64,000 nucleotides of DNA, from the NCBI GenBank assembly GCA_035539215.1, contig DATLIX010000106.1:1-64000 (forward strand), read 5' to 3'. This DNA comes from Dongia_B sp035539215 (GTDB taxonomy: Bacteria; Pseudomonadota; Alphaproteobacteria; Dongiales; Dongiaceae). Position numbers and translations under genes: made by a program. Below, piece by piece: positions 36,155-44,942 of the stretch (position 1 is the first letter of the stretch; each line of letters starts with the position of its first letter). Under the pieces are notes generated by a model. The model made no database searches and had not been told where the DNA came from. It saw nothing but the letters and a program-made list of their open reading frames with translations.

Positions 36155-36910
36155 TCAGTCGTTGACCGGCCGGACAATGACTTTCGCCCGCGTATAGCTG
36201 CCGTCGGCCGACATCTCGTTCAGACTGATCGGCTCGACCACGGTGACGAGGGTGCCGGCCCTCAATACCCCGAGGATCGGATTCTTGTTGAGGGCGGCAT
36301 CGTCGCGCGGCCTGCGGATATAGGCATCGCCGCGCAATCGCAATTGCGTTCCCGGACGGATCTCGGCCACCGGCACGGCGTCGATCGCCGTCGGCTGGCT
36401 GTCAAGCCAGGTCCATTTCCCGTCCGCGCCCTTGCGGCAATTGCCGAGATAGATCCAGCCCGCATCGGCCACCGGATCGCTGCCGGTCCGGTCGGCGATA
36501 ACCGATTGCTGCTTGACCAAAGTTGCCTTCAGCGTTTCCTCGAGGGCGTTCAGATTGGCATCGGACTGGCCGAGCGTGGTGGCGAAATCGCTTACCTTGC
36601 TCCTGAAGGCGGCATCCGCCGGCAGGCGCGCCGCGGCTATCTGCTGCTGCAGCCCGGTCATCTGCTGCTGCAATGCCTCGATCGTGGATCGCGTATCGGA
36701 CACTTTTTCCGCAGCAGATTTCGTCTCGTCATTTTCAGCGAGGCTGAAGGGGCCGAAGCTGAACGTGGAGATGTTTGCGGCGTGGAGAATGTTGCCGGTA
36801 ACGGCGGGAAAGAAAATGATCAGCGCCAGGCAGAACAGGATGGCGGCCTCGCGCAGCACCGCCATGACCTCTTTTGTCGAGGCGACTCTCTCCTTGAATG
36901 TCGCGGCCAT
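36155..36910 (-). CDS. Membrane-anchored protein with coiled coil and SH3-like tail
   Basis: 251 residues, function not recognised. One membrane helix near residues 24-42 (AAILFCLALIIFFPAVTGNIL), then a coiled coil (STIEALQQQMTGLQQQIAAA and following), then a beta-rich end (WIYLGNC, GTQLRLRGDAYIRR, VLRAGTLVTVVEPI) that reads like a bacterial SH3-type or YgiM-like fold. Start ATG 36910 (MAATFKERV); an in-frame extension to 37063 looks non-coding. The 241-bp gap on the other side shows nothing notable. Confidence 0.72.
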   Translation of the reverse strand: MAATFKERVASTKEVMAVLREAAILFCLALIIFFPAVTGNILHAANISTFSFGPFSLAENDETKSAAEKVSDTRSTIEALQQQMTGLQQQIAAARLPADAAFRSKVSDFATTLGQSDANLNALEETLKATLVKQQSVIADRTGSDPVADAGWIYLGNCRKGADGKWTWLDSQPTAIDAVPVAEIRPGTQLRLRGDAYIRRPRDDAALNKNPILGVLRAGTLVTVVEPISLNEMSADGSYTRAKVIVRPVND

Positions 36911-37151
36911 GTGGTCGGAACCTCGCGCTGGTGATGCCGACAGCGTTACGCCGGAGCACGACCTTGTCTTTCGCTTCCATGTGACTGTCAGGAGGTGTAC
37001 CGGAACGGGGGGTATATCTTTCATGTAGAACGGCGCCCAGCTATTTCCAGTGACGTCGCGCATTTCCCGCGCGGACCGGCATCGCCGTCGCGGCGTTACA
37101 ATTGCAACGATGGAAGGGGCGACCTGGTGCCGGGGCCCCCCGGCATGGGCC

Positions 37152-39548
37152 TTACAGGCGCGCCAGGGCGTGGTCGAGCGCGGTCACGGCGATGTCGGCG
37201 TGATCCTTCTGGAAGACGATGGGCGGGCGGATTTTCAGGATATTGCCGAGGATGCCTTCGCTGCCGATCAGGACGCCTTCGTCGCGCATGAGATTGAGCA
37301 GGCGCTGGGTCTGGTGGCGGGCCGGCAGGCGGCTCTCGCGGTCCAGCACCAGTTCGACGCCGATGGCGAGACCGGTACCGCGCACGGCGCCGATCACTTC
37401 ATGCTTCTCCATCAGCTTGGCGAGGCCGCGCTTGAAATAGGCGCCGGTATGGGCGGCGTTCTCCACCAGATGCTCATGCTCGATGACGTCGAGCACGGCC
37501 AGGCCGGCGGCGCTGGAAACATTGTTGCCGCCGAAGGTCGAAAAGAAGCTGGAGGCCGCCAGGAAGCGCTCCATGATTTCCGGCCGCGTGATGACGACGC
37601 CCAGCGGATGGCCGTTGCCGGCCGGCTTGCCGATGGTGACGATATCCGGCGTGACGCCATGATGGCGGTGGCCCCACATCGAGCCGCCCATGCGGCCGAA
37701 GCCCGATTGCACCTCGTCGGCGATGCAGAGGCCGCCGGCCGCCCGCACCTTGGCGAAGACCTGTTGCAGATAGCCCGGCATCACCTCGAGGACGCCATTG
37801 GTCATGAAGGCGGAATCGACCATGAAGGCGGCCGGCTTCAACCCGGCGCGGGCGAGCGAGGCGATCGCCTGGTCGGCATCGGCGGCGTAGAGGGCGGCGA
37901 GATTCGGCTGGCCGGCTGACTCGCCGCGATAGGGGCCGCGATAGGGATCGGGCGCAGCCAGCGTGCGGATATGCGGGGCGATGCTGCCGGTCGTGCTGTT
38001 GGCCGGCGAGAAGGCGTCGATCGCCTCGGTGATGCCGTGATAGGCGTATTCCATGGTGAGGCCGCCGGTGCCGCCGCTCCAGGCCCGCGCCATGCGCCAG
38101 GCGATGTCATTGGCCTCGCTGCCGGAATTGACGAAGGCGCAGACCGACAATTGATTGCCGACCGATTTGCCGTCCGGGCCGAGCCCGCCCAGCGAGCGCG
38201 CCAGGCGCTCGCTATATTCCACCACCTGCTCGCCGAGATAGCGGGTATTGGTGTTGAGCTGGCGCACCTGATTGATGATGGCTTCCGCCACATAAGGATG
38301 GCAGTGGCCGACATGCGGCACGTTATTGTAGCAGTCGAGATAGCGCCGGCCGGCGGCATCGCTCAGCCAGACGCCTTCGCCTTTCACCAGATGCAGCGGC
38401 GGATCGTAGAAGAGGGCGAGGCTCGATCCCAGCACCTGGCGCCGCCGGCGCAGGATGGTGGCCGCGGCCGGCGCGATCGATGCAGGCTTGTCCGCGGTCG
38501 TCGCGATCATCGCCGCCGGCAGGCCGCAGACCTGGCGCAACATGCGCGTCGCCTCGTCGCGGCCGATCTGCTGCAAGGCGTGGCAGGCGGCAAGGCAGGT
38601 CTCGGTATAGCCCTGCATATAACCCGGCGCTTCCGGCGTCTCCTGCTGGCGCCAGCGGTTGATCAGCGGTGCCAGCAGCAAGCGCGCGCTGCAGAGATCG
38701 AAGATGAGCGCGATCTCGGCCTCGGTGAGCGGCGTCACCGCGTGATAGCCGGCAATGGTGCTGCACAGCGTTTCCAGCACGTCCTGCGGCAGGATCATGG
38801 AATCGGCGGCGAGGTTGGCGACGTCCTGGACCAGCGGCGCATGGATGATGTCGCCGAAATCGATGATGCCGGTGATCTCGTGCGACGCCTGCGGATTGAC
38901 CAGCAGGTTGTGTTCGTTGACATCGCCATGGATCAATTGATGGCGCAGCGGGCCTAGATGCTGCAGCACATGGTCGCGCAGATGGCTGAGAATGCCGGTG
39001 GCGAGGGCCCGGTCCTCGGGCCGTTCCAGCCGCCTGACGTCGTCGAGGAAACGCGGCGCCTGGCGCAGGTCCCATAGCAGATTGCGGCCATGGGCGGCGG
39101 GATGCGTGTAGTCGCGCAGGGCGCGGCCCAGCCGTGCCAGCATCTGTCCCAGCCGCGCCGGCATATCCGGCGGCCGCTTGACGTTCTCGACGATCACGCC
39201 CGGCAGATACGAGAGCATATAAAGCCGGTAGGTCGTCCCGTTGGCGTGCTGGATTTCGGTTACATGGCCGCCCTTGCCGGCGGCGCGCGGATGCGGCACC
39301 GGCAGACCGGGATCCACTTTGGCGATATGGGCGAAGGCGCCGATCTGGCAGGCGATGACGCCGGGATCTTCCTCGGCATTGGCGACCTTGACGGTCCAGT
39401 CGCGCTGGCGCGTATCGGTCAGGCGGAAATTCTGGTCGCGTTCGCTGTAAAGCGGCGTCAGCTTGCCGCTCAGGCCGAAATCGCGCGTCACCGCGGCTTC
39501 GATCTCGGCCAGGCTGAATTGGGGGGCTTCGGCGCGCAGAAACTTCAT
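37152..39548 (-). CDS. Fused APH-type kinase and class III aminotransferase-fold phospho-lyase-like enzyme
   Basis: About 798 residues. Residues 1-360 are an aminoglycoside-phosphotransferase-type kinase: LIHGDVNEHNLLV (catalytic Asp near 209) and IIDFGDI (metal-binding Asp near 230-233). Residues 375-798 are a PLP enzyme: YLDCYNNVPHVGHCHP, NSGSEAND, CIADEVQSGFGR and the Schiff-base Lys near 641 in TIGKPAGNGHPLG. The second half most resembles ethanolamine-phosphate and 5-phosphohydroxylysine phospho-lyases. In animals the kinase and lyase for hydroxylysine are separate proteins. The fusion could phosphorylate an amino alcohol and then eliminate phosphate (inference). No peptidase domain lies between the halves. 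Confidence 0.9.
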   Translation of the reverse strand: MKFLRAEAPQFSLAEIEAAVTRDFGLSGKLTPLYSERDQNFRLTDTRQRDWTVKVANAEEDPGVIACQIGAFAHIAKVDPGLPVPHPRAAGKGGHVTEIQHANGTTYRLYMLSYLPGVIVENVKRPPDMPARLGQMLARLGRALRDYTHPAAHGRNLLWDLRQAPRFLDDVRRLERPEDRALATGILSHLRDHVLQHLGPLRHQLIHGDVNEHNLLVNPQASHEITGIIDFGDIIHAPLVQDVANLAADSMILPQDVLETLCSTIAGYHAVTPLTEAEIALIFDLCSARLLLAPLINRWRQQETPEAPGYMQGYTETCLAACHALQQIGRDEATRMLRQVCGLPAAMIATTADKPASIAPAAATILRRRRQVLGSSLALFYDPPLHLVKGEGVWLSDAAGRRYLDCYNNVPHVGHCHPYVAEAIINQVRQLNTNTRYLGEQVVEYSERLARSLGGLGPDGKSVGNQLSVCAFVNSGSEANDIAWRMARAWSGGTGGLTMEYAYHGITEAIDAFSPANSTTGSIAPHIRTLAAPDPYRGPYRGESAGQPNLAALYAADADQAIASLARAGLKPAAFMVDSAFMTNGVLEVMPGYLQQVFAKVRAAGGLCIADEVQSGFGRMGGSMWGHRHHGVTPDIVTIGKPAGNGHPLGVVITRPEIMERFLAASSFFSTFGGNNVSSAAGLAVLDVIEHEHLVENAAHTGAYFKRGLAKLMEKHEVIGAVRGTGLAIGVELVLDRESRLPARHQTQRLLNLMRDEGVLIGSEGILGNILKIRPPIVFQKDHADIAVTALDHALARL

Positions 39549-39952
39549 GAGATGACCGATCGATACATGGTGGCCTCTACCCGTCCGCGGCATCTTCAAG
39601 ACAGGCGGAGCGAGAGAAATGCGCCGATGACCGTCGATCAGGAAGGCGGGCAGGTTGTCTTCCTGACATCAGTTTAACAAAGACCAACCCCTCGTTGTCA
39701 AATCATGGCGGTTCGCAAGATGTGGAGGGACCGCCGCAAAATAGCCGCGACGAAACCAGAAGAACGGCGCGCGGCCTTCAGGCCAATTTCTGCAAAAACC
39801 CGGCCTGCGCCCAGGTCGGCGTGCTTATCCGATCCAAATAGGCAGCTCGGCGCGGCGGGCCTTTCCGACGGGGCCTTTACGACGGGGACGGTGACAGGCC
39901 CGTCATCGACACGTCACTATTTCGGCCCTTGCTTTTTGCGCATTATTTCTAT
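39549..39952. other. Divergent spacer left of the arsenic island
   Basis: Lies between the kinase-aminotransferase fusion and the first arsR. A short open frame across 39705-39974 has no recognisable product. AT-rich only at its right end, next to the operator. Confidence 0.45.
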
Positions 39953-39972
39953 ATTTCCAAAAATATGGAAAT
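39953..39972. promoter_or_regulatory. ArsR-type operator 1, overlapping arsR1 start
   Basis: 20-bp palindrome ATTTC-N10-GAAAT with 7-bp perfect arms ATTTCCA/TGGAAAT. It covers the arsR1 start codon, so bound repressor would block transcription and possibly initiation. Two more sites of the same form and length occur at 44516 and 44921. Confidence 0.75.
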
Positions 39973-40306
39973 GACAGATGCATTGACGGCTTTCGCGGCC
40001 TTATCGCAGGAAACCCGCCTCGGCGTGTTTCGCCATCTGGTGCGCGCCATGCCCGAAGGCGTGGCCGCCGGCGATCTGGCGCGCATTTTCGCGATTCCGG
40101 CCAGCACCATGTCGGCGCATCTCGCCGTGCTGACGCGGGCTGGTTTGGCGAAAGCGGAACGGCACAGCCGCTCGATCCGCTATTTCGCCGATCTCGACGG
40201 GACGCGCGCGATGATCAGTTTCCTGGTCGAGGATTGCTGCCAGGGGCAGCCGGCGAAATGCCGGCAGCTGGTTGATGCCGTCCTGCCCAGCTGCTGCGGC
40301 TGCTGA
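39965..40306 (+). CDS. arsR: ArsR-family metalloregulator, first copy
   Basis: 113 residues. Winged-helix repressor: LSQETRLGVFRHLVRA, then recognition region IPASTMSAHLAVLTRAGL, then wing. Cysteines cluster only at the C-terminus (EDCCQGQPAKC, SCCGC), a position seen in arsenite-sensing ArsR variants of the Acidithiobacillus/Corynebacterium kind rather than the CxC in the DNA helix; the sensing role is inferred. Start uncertain: ATG 39965 or ATG 39971; neither has a strong ribosome site, so translation may be leaderless. First gene of arsR-arsC-acr3, 23 bp from arsC. Confidence 0.88.
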   Translation: MEMTDALTAFAALSQETRLGVFRHLVRAMPEGVAAGDLARIFAIPASTMSAHLAVLTRAGLAKAERHSRSIRYFADLDGTRAMISFLVEDCCQGQPAKCRQLVDAVLPSCCGC

Positions 40307-40329
40307 GCCGTGTCTGATATCGGGGGAAG

Positions 40330-40851
40330 ATGATGGATCCTATCTATAACGTGCTCTTTCTGTGCACCGGCAATTCGGCGCGCAGCATTCTCGCGGAAAG
40401 CCTGATCAACCGCGAGGGGGGCGGGCGCTTCCGCGGCTTCAGCGCCGGCAGCCATCCCAAGGGCGAGGTGCATCCTTTGGCGCTGGAACTGCTGGCCCGC
40501 ATGGGCCACCCGGTCGCAGCCCTGCGCTCGAAGAGCTGGGACGCGTTCGCGGCCGCGGGCGCGCCCGTCATGGATTTCGTCTTCACCGTCTGCGACAACG
40601 CCGCCAACGAGGTCTGTCCGATCTGGCCGGGCCAGCCGATGTCGGCGCATTGGGGCCTGCCGGATCCGGCGGCGGTCGAGGGCTCGCCGGCGGAGCAGCG
40701 CCTGGCTTTCGCCGATTCCTATCGCATGCTGCGCAACCGCATCGCCGCCTTTACCAGCCTGCCCATCGCCTCGCTCGATCGCCTCAGCCTGCAGAAGCAG
40801 CTTGCCGATATCGGCCGGCATAACGAAGACGCGATGCAGCAGGCTGGATGA
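40330..40851 (+). CDS. arsC: Arsenate reductase, thioredoxin-coupled LMW phosphatase type
   Basis: 173 residues. Reduces arsenate to arsenite. The phosphatase loop CTGNSARS holds nucleophile Cys12; Cys88 and Cys96 in FTVCDNAANEVC are the expected relay cysteines of the disulfide cascade. Typical GHPVAALRSKSWDAF and DPAAVEG segments follow. GGGGGAAG lies before ATG 40330 (ATG 40333 is also possible). The TGA at 40849-40851 is separated from the acr3 start by one base, so translation is probably coupled. Confidence 0.93.
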   Translation: MMDPIYNVLFLCTGNSARSILAESLINREGGGRFRGFSAGSHPKGEVHPLALELLARMGHPVAALRSKSWDAFAAAGAPVMDFVFTVCDNAANEVCPIWPGQPMSAHWGLPDPAAVEGSPAEQRLAFADSYRMLRNRIAAFTSLPIASLDRLSLQKQLADIGRHNEDAMQQAG

Positions 40852-40852
40852 C

Positions 40853-41902
40853 ATGTCGATCTTCGAACGCTATCTCACCCTCTGGGTGGCGCTGTGCATC
40901 GTCGCCGGCATCCTGCTTGGCAATATCTGGCCCGGCCTCTTTCAGGTGATCAGCGCGGCGGAGGTCGCCAAGGTCAATCTGCCGGTCGCGGTCCTCATCT
41001 GGCTGATGATCGTGCCGATGCTGATGAAGATCGATTTTGCCGCCTTGGGACAGGTGACGCGGCACTGGCGCGGCATCGGCGTCACGCTGTTCGTCAACTG
41101 GGCGGTGAAGCCTTTCTCGATGGCCTTTCTCGGCTGGCTCTTCATCACCATCCTGTTCCGGCCGTGGCTACCGGCGGACCAGATCAGCTCCTATGTCGCG
41201 GGCCTCATCATCCTGGCCGCCGCGCCCTGCACGGCGATGGTCTTCGTCTGGAGCCATCTGACCGACGGCGAGCCGCATTTCACCTTGAGCCAGGTGGCGC
41301 TCAACGACACCATCATGATCTTCGCCTTCGCGCCGATCGTCGGCCTGCTGCTCGGCCTCTCCGCGATCACGGTGCCCTGGCTGACGCTGGTCGCCTCGGT
41401 CGGCCTTTACATCGTCGTGCCGGTGATGGTGGCCCAGGGCCTGCGGGGGCTGATCCTGCTGACGGCGGGGGCCAGCGGATTGCAGAGCTTCCTGCGCCGC
41501 GGCCAGCCGCTGTCGCTGCTCGCCTTGCTGGCCACCTTGGTGGTTCTGTTCGGGTTCCAGGGCGACCGGATCGTGGCGCAGCCGCTCACCATCCTGCTGC
41601 TGGCCGTGCCGATCATCATCCAGGTCTATCTCAATGCCGGCCTGGCCTATCTCTTGAACCGTGCCTGCGGCGAGGCGCATTGCGTGGCGGGGCCGTCGGC
41701 CCTGATCGGCGCCAGCAATTTCTTCGAACTGGCGGTGGCCACCGCCATCAGCCTGTTCGGCCTGCAATCCGGTGCGGCCCTGGCAACGGTGGTCGGCGTG
41801 TTGATCGAGGTGCCGGTGATGCTGACCGTGGTCGCCATCGTCAATCGTAGCCGTGCCTGGTATGGGCGCGACGAAGCTCAGGCCGGTGCCAAGCGCGCCT
41901 GA
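40853..41902 (+). CDS. acr3: ACR3-family arsenite efflux transporter
   Basis: 349 residues with ten hydrophobic helices. Exports arsenite made by ArsC. Family features: SIFERYLTLWVALCIVAGILLG at the N-terminus, NWAVKPFSMAFLGWLF, and the conserved AAAPCTAMVFVWS with the essential Cys. The start ATG 40853 leaves one base after the arsC stop. No ArsA ATPase is present, consistent with Acr3 acting as a secondary carrier. Its last 25 bp overlap the 3' end of the convergent MFS gene. Confidence 0.95.
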   Translation: MSIFERYLTLWVALCIVAGILLGNIWPGLFQVISAAEVAKVNLPVAVLIWLMIVPMLMKIDFAALGQVTRHWRGIGVTLFVNWAVKPFSMAFLGWLFITILFRPWLPADQISSYVAGLIILAAAPCTAMVFVWSHLTDGEPHFTLSQVALNDTIMIFAFAPIVGLLLGLSAITVPWLTLVASVGLYIVVPVMVAQGLRGLILLTAGASGLQSFLRRGQPLSLLALLATLVVLFGFQGDRIVAQPLTILLLAVPIIIQVYLNAGLAYLLNRACGEAHCVAGPSALIGASNFFELAVATAISLFGLQSGAALATVVGVLIEVPVMLTVVAIVNRSRAWYGRDEAQAGAKRA

Positions 41903-43095
41903 CGCGTGAGCATGACGAGCCCCAGCACGATGCCGACATTGAGGATGGCGCCGGCGGCGATCACGGCAACGGTGCTGCCGCTGCCGACATGCGCGATCAG
42001 CAGCGCACCGATGGAAGGGGCCGCCGCCTGGACGATCAAAGCGGGCCGCGCCAGCTTGCCCATGATCGGCGCGTAATCGTGGGCGCCGAACAGAGCCAGC
42101 GGCAGGGTCGCGCGGGCGATTGAGTCAAGGCCGATGCCGGCGCCGTAGCAGATCAGCGCCAGCCAGATGACCGGCACGCCGAGTGCCAGCAGCGTCAGGC
42201 CGATGGCAACCAGTGCGGCCGAAGCGAGCTTGGTCCAGATCGGATGATGATAGCGCGCCACCAGCATCTCGATGAAACGGGCCCCCACTTGCGACGGTCC
42301 CACCATGGCGCCCAGGGCCACGGCCGCAGCCAAGGCGAGATTACGCGCGCTGAGAATGGTGAGCAGGTGAACGGAGACCACGGTCGATATGAAGGCGGCC
42401 AGGGTGATGGCCAACGCCAGCAGCATGAAGATCGCCGGCCGGCGTATCGCCACCGGCGCTGTCGCCGCGCCGGGCGCCGCAGGGGCATCCTCCTGTCGGT
42501 GCTTCGGCAATCCCCACAGATAAAGCGGCAGGCAGAAGCCGAGATGGATCGCGGCATAGGCAAGGCAGGCGCCGCGCCAGCCGATCGTGTCGACGAGAAA
42601 GGCTGAGAGCGGCCAGCAGACGGTGCTGGCGAAGCCGCCGAACAATGTCAGCGTACCGATATGGTGGCGGGCACCCAGCCGATAGAGCTGCCCCAAGGTC
42701 GAGAAGGCCGCGTCGTAAAGCCCGGCGCTCATGCCGAAGCCGATCACGATCCAGGCGAGAACGAAAACGGGCAAAGAGGGGGCGATCGCGAGGCCGATCT
42801 GCCCCGCCGCCAGCAGCAGCGCGCTCGCCGCCAGTACCGGCCGGCCGCCCTTGCGATGAATGCAGCGTCCGACGGCCGGCGCCGCCAGGCCCGCCGTCAA
42901 GAGACCCAGCGACAGGCCGCCGACGATCCAGGTCAGGGACCAGCCTGTCTCCAGGGCGACCGGCTTGGCCAGCACCGCCGGCAGATAATAGGACGACCCC
43001 CAGGCGAGAATCTGCGTGACACCCAGCACCGGCACGACGCGCCGCGGCGATGGCGCGACCTCCGTCTTGCCCGCTGCGGGATCGGATTGCGTCAC
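41878..43095 (-). CDS. MFS transporter of the arsenic island
   Basis: 405 residues, twelve predicted membrane helices, with VPVLGVTQILAWGSSYYLPAV in the first and RCIHRKGGRPVLAASALLLAA as the loop 2-3 motif. The start is a GTG at 43095 whose last bases overlap the TGA of the upstream flavoprotein (GTGA), so the pair is translationally coupled. Its substrate is not known; location and coupling suggest export of an arsenic compound or related metabolite (inference). It overlaps acr3 by 25 bp tail to tail. Confidence 0.86.
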   Translation of the reverse strand: MTQSDPAAGKTEVAPSPRRVVPVLGVTQILAWGSSYYLPAVLAKPVALETGWSLTWIVGGLSLGLLTAGLAAPAVGRCIHRKGGRPVLAASALLLAAGQIGLAIAPSLPVFVLAWIVIGFGMSAGLYDAAFSTLGQLYRLGARHHIGTLTLFGGFASTVCWPLSAFLVDTIGWRGACLAYAAIHLGFCLPLYLWGLPKHRQEDAPAAPGAATAPVAIRRPAIFMLLALAITLAAFISTVVSVHLLTILSARNLALAAAVALGAMVGPSQVGARFIEMLVARYHHPIWTKLASAALVAIGLTLLALGVPVIWLALICYGAGIGLDSIARATLPLALFGAHDYAPIMGKLARPALIVQAAAPSIGALLIAHVGSGSTVAVIAAGAILNVGIVLGLVMLTRQARLAPA

Positions 43096-44501
43096 GCCGC
43101 CTCGCCACAGCCGCAACCGGCCTTGCCCGCCGATTTCGCGGTGGCATCGGCGCCGCAGCAGGCGGGTTCCGTCACGCGTGTTTCTGTTATGGCCGGTCCA
43201 CCGCAGCAAGCCTGGCCGTCCCCGTCATCACCCGTATCGCTGCAGATCCCGGTCTCGGGCAGGACCAGTTCGACCTTGTCGGCGGCGATGAGATCACCGG
43301 CGATGGCGGCGGCAACCGAGCGTGCCTGCTCATAGCCGGTCAGCAGCAGGAAGGTCGGTGCGCGGCCATAGCTCTTGACGCCGATCGTGTAGAAGCCGGG
43401 CTCGGGATGACCGGTCTCGCGATGGCCGTGCGGCGGCACCGAGCCGCAGGAATGCAGATTGGGATCGATCAGCGGCCCCAGCGCCCGGACGCTTTCGATC
43501 CAGGGATCGAGATCGAGGCGCAACTCCCGTGTCATCGCGAGGTCCGGCCGCTGTCCGGTTGCGACGATGATACGCTCGACTGCCGGCGAGGCCGCTTTCC
43601 CGCCGTCCGCCAGGCCATGCAGGACCAGGCCATCGGCGGTTTTCTCCAGTGCCGTCGTGGCGAAGCCCGTGACCAGCGCGATCTTTCCGGCTTCGACCAG
43701 TTGCCGCAGCCGGCCGCCCAGCGATCCGCGTGCCGGCAGTTGGTCGGCGGTCCCGCCGCCATAGATGCGCGCGAGATTGCGTCCGCGTACCAGCCAGGTG
43801 ACGGACGTGCCCGGCGCCGATGCGGCGAGGCTGGCGAGATCGAGCAGGGTATTGATCGCCGAATAGCCCGCGCCGACCACCGCCACGCGTGCGCCGGCAT
43901 AGTCGTCTCGCGCGGCGCCGAGGACATCGGGCATGCCATAGGCGATGCGATCCGCATTCTCGTCTTCCCCCGTCGCCGGCAGTCCCGCGGCGCCGAGCGG
44001 ATTGGGGTTCTGCCAGGTGCCGGAGGCGTCGATCACGGCGCGCGCATAGTCGACGCGTGTTTTGCCGGCGGCATCTGACACATGCAGCTCGAAGGACCTT
44101 CCGGCGCGGCCGCCGCTGGTCATCTTGTCGAGGCCTTCGCGGGAAATACGGGTGACTTTTGTGCCGGTTTCGATATGCGGAGCAAGGCTGGGCAATGCCG
44201 CCAGCGGTTTCAGGTAATGACGATACAAATCGTCGCCGGTCGGCAAAGCGACGGGATCGGGCAGCACCCAGCCGCCGGCCTGCAGCATCCGTTGCGCCGC
44301 CGCATCCACATTCTGCTCCCAGGTGGTGAAGACCCGCACATGCCCCCAGTCGCGTATATTGGCGCCAACCGTCACGCCCGCCTCATAGACATGAAACGGC
44401 AGGCCGCGCTCCGCGAGATGGGCCGCGGCGGCAAGGCCGATCGGCCCGGCACCGATGATCGCAACCGGCCCGCCCTTGGGAAAGTCTTCACGCGTCGTCA
44501 T
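43092..44501 (-). CDS. FAD/NAD(P)-dependent oxidoreductase with Cys-rich tail (ArsO-like)
   Basis: 469 residues. Two dinucleotide-binding motifs: GAGPIGLAAAAHL near residue 17 (FAD) and VVGAGYSAINTLLDLA near 208 (NADPH). It resembles flavin monooxygenase-type proteins found in ars operons and called ArsO. The last 50 residues are Cys-rich (CCGG, CCGAD, CGCGEA), resembling a metalloid-binding tail also seen at the ends of the two ArsR proteins. AAGGAG precedes the ATG, and an ATTTC-N10-GAAAT operator covers the promoter side. Reaction and substrate are unproven. Confidence 0.83.
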   Translation of the reverse strand: MTTREDFPKGGPVAIIGAGPIGLAAAAHLAERGLPFHVYEAGVTVGANIRDWGHVRVFTTWEQNVDAAAQRMLQAGGWVLPDPVALPTGDDLYRHYLKPLAALPSLAPHIETGTKVTRISREGLDKMTSGGRAGRSFELHVSDAAGKTRVDYARAVIDASGTWQNPNPLGAAGLPATGEDENADRIAYGMPDVLGAARDDYAGARVAVVGAGYSAINTLLDLASLAASAPGTSVTWLVRGRNLARIYGGGTADQLPARGSLGGRLRQLVEAGKIALVTGFATTALEKTADGLVLHGLADGGKAASPAVERIIVATGQRPDLAMTRELRLDLDPWIESVRALGPLIDPNLHSCGSVPPHGHRETGHPEPGFYTIGVKSYGRAPTFLLLTGYEQARSVAAAIAGDLIAADKVELVLPETGICSDTGDDGDGQACCGGPAITETRVTEPACCGADATAKSAGKAGCGCGEAA

Positions 44502-44515
44502 CGGCGGCTCTCCTT

Positions 44516-44535
44516 ATTTCTATAAATATCGAAAT
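44516..44535. promoter_or_regulatory. ArsR-type operator 3, before the flavoprotein gene
   Basis: ATTTC-N10-GAAAT; longer arms ATTTCTATA/TATCGAAAT agree at 8 of 9 positions. It lies in the 63-bp gap between arsR2 and the flavoprotein, 15 bp before the flavoprotein ATG, and probably overlaps its ribosome site. Confidence 0.7.
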
Positions 44536-44564
44536 AGCAGCGCAAAAAAAAGCGCTGCAAAAGC

Positions 44565-44879
44565 TCAGGCGGCTTTTCCGCGTGTCTTGCATTTCGCGTC
44601 CAGGCAGCATTCATCGACCAGATATCCGACCAGCGCATTCATCGTCGGATAGCTGGCGCGGCAGAGCAGGGTGGTAGCTTGTCTTTCCTGCGTGATCAGT
44701 CCCGCATCGACCAGCCGGCGGATATGATGCGACAGGGTGGAAGCCGCGATCTCCAGCTTCTCTTGCAACTGTCCGACCGGCAGCCCGTCATCGCCCGCGC
44801 GCACCAGCGTGCGATAGATCTTCAGCCGGATCGGGCTGCCGAGCGTTTCGAGCTGGCGGGCTGCTTCTTCGAGTTTCAT
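44565..44879 (-). CDS. arsR: ArsR/SmtB-family metalloregulator, second copy
   Basis: 104 residues. Winged helix with GSPIRLKIYRTLVRAG, the recognition helix IAASTLSHHIRRLVDAG, and a wing with ERQATTLLCRA. The C-terminus DECCLDAKCKT gives a Cys-Cys-x4-Cys cluster like that of the first ArsR (EDCCQGQPAKC), so both may sense the same metalloid through the same site. The proteins are otherwise not close copies. An operator with 9-bp arms lies about 40 bp upstream. It is followed by the flavoprotein and MFS genes on the same strand. Confidence 0.9.
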   Translation of the reverse strand: MKLEEAARQLETLGSPIRLKIYRTLVRAGDDGLPVGQLQEKLEIAASTLSHHIRRLVDAGLITQERQATTLLCRASYPTMNALVGYLVDECCLDAKCKTRGKAA

Positions 44880-44918
44880 GGAAATAGCCTAGGCCGTTCC
44901 GCCGCGACAGGTCAACTT

Positions 44919-44942
44919 TTATTTCGAATAGAATCGAAATAA
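44919..44942. promoter_or_regulatory. ArsR-type operator 2, before arsR2
   Basis: Perfect 9-bp inverted repeat TTATTTCGA (44919-44927) / TCGAAATAA (44934-44942) with a 6-bp centre. Its core 44921-44940 is ATTTC-N10-GAAAT, the same form as the other two sites. Confidence 0.8.
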
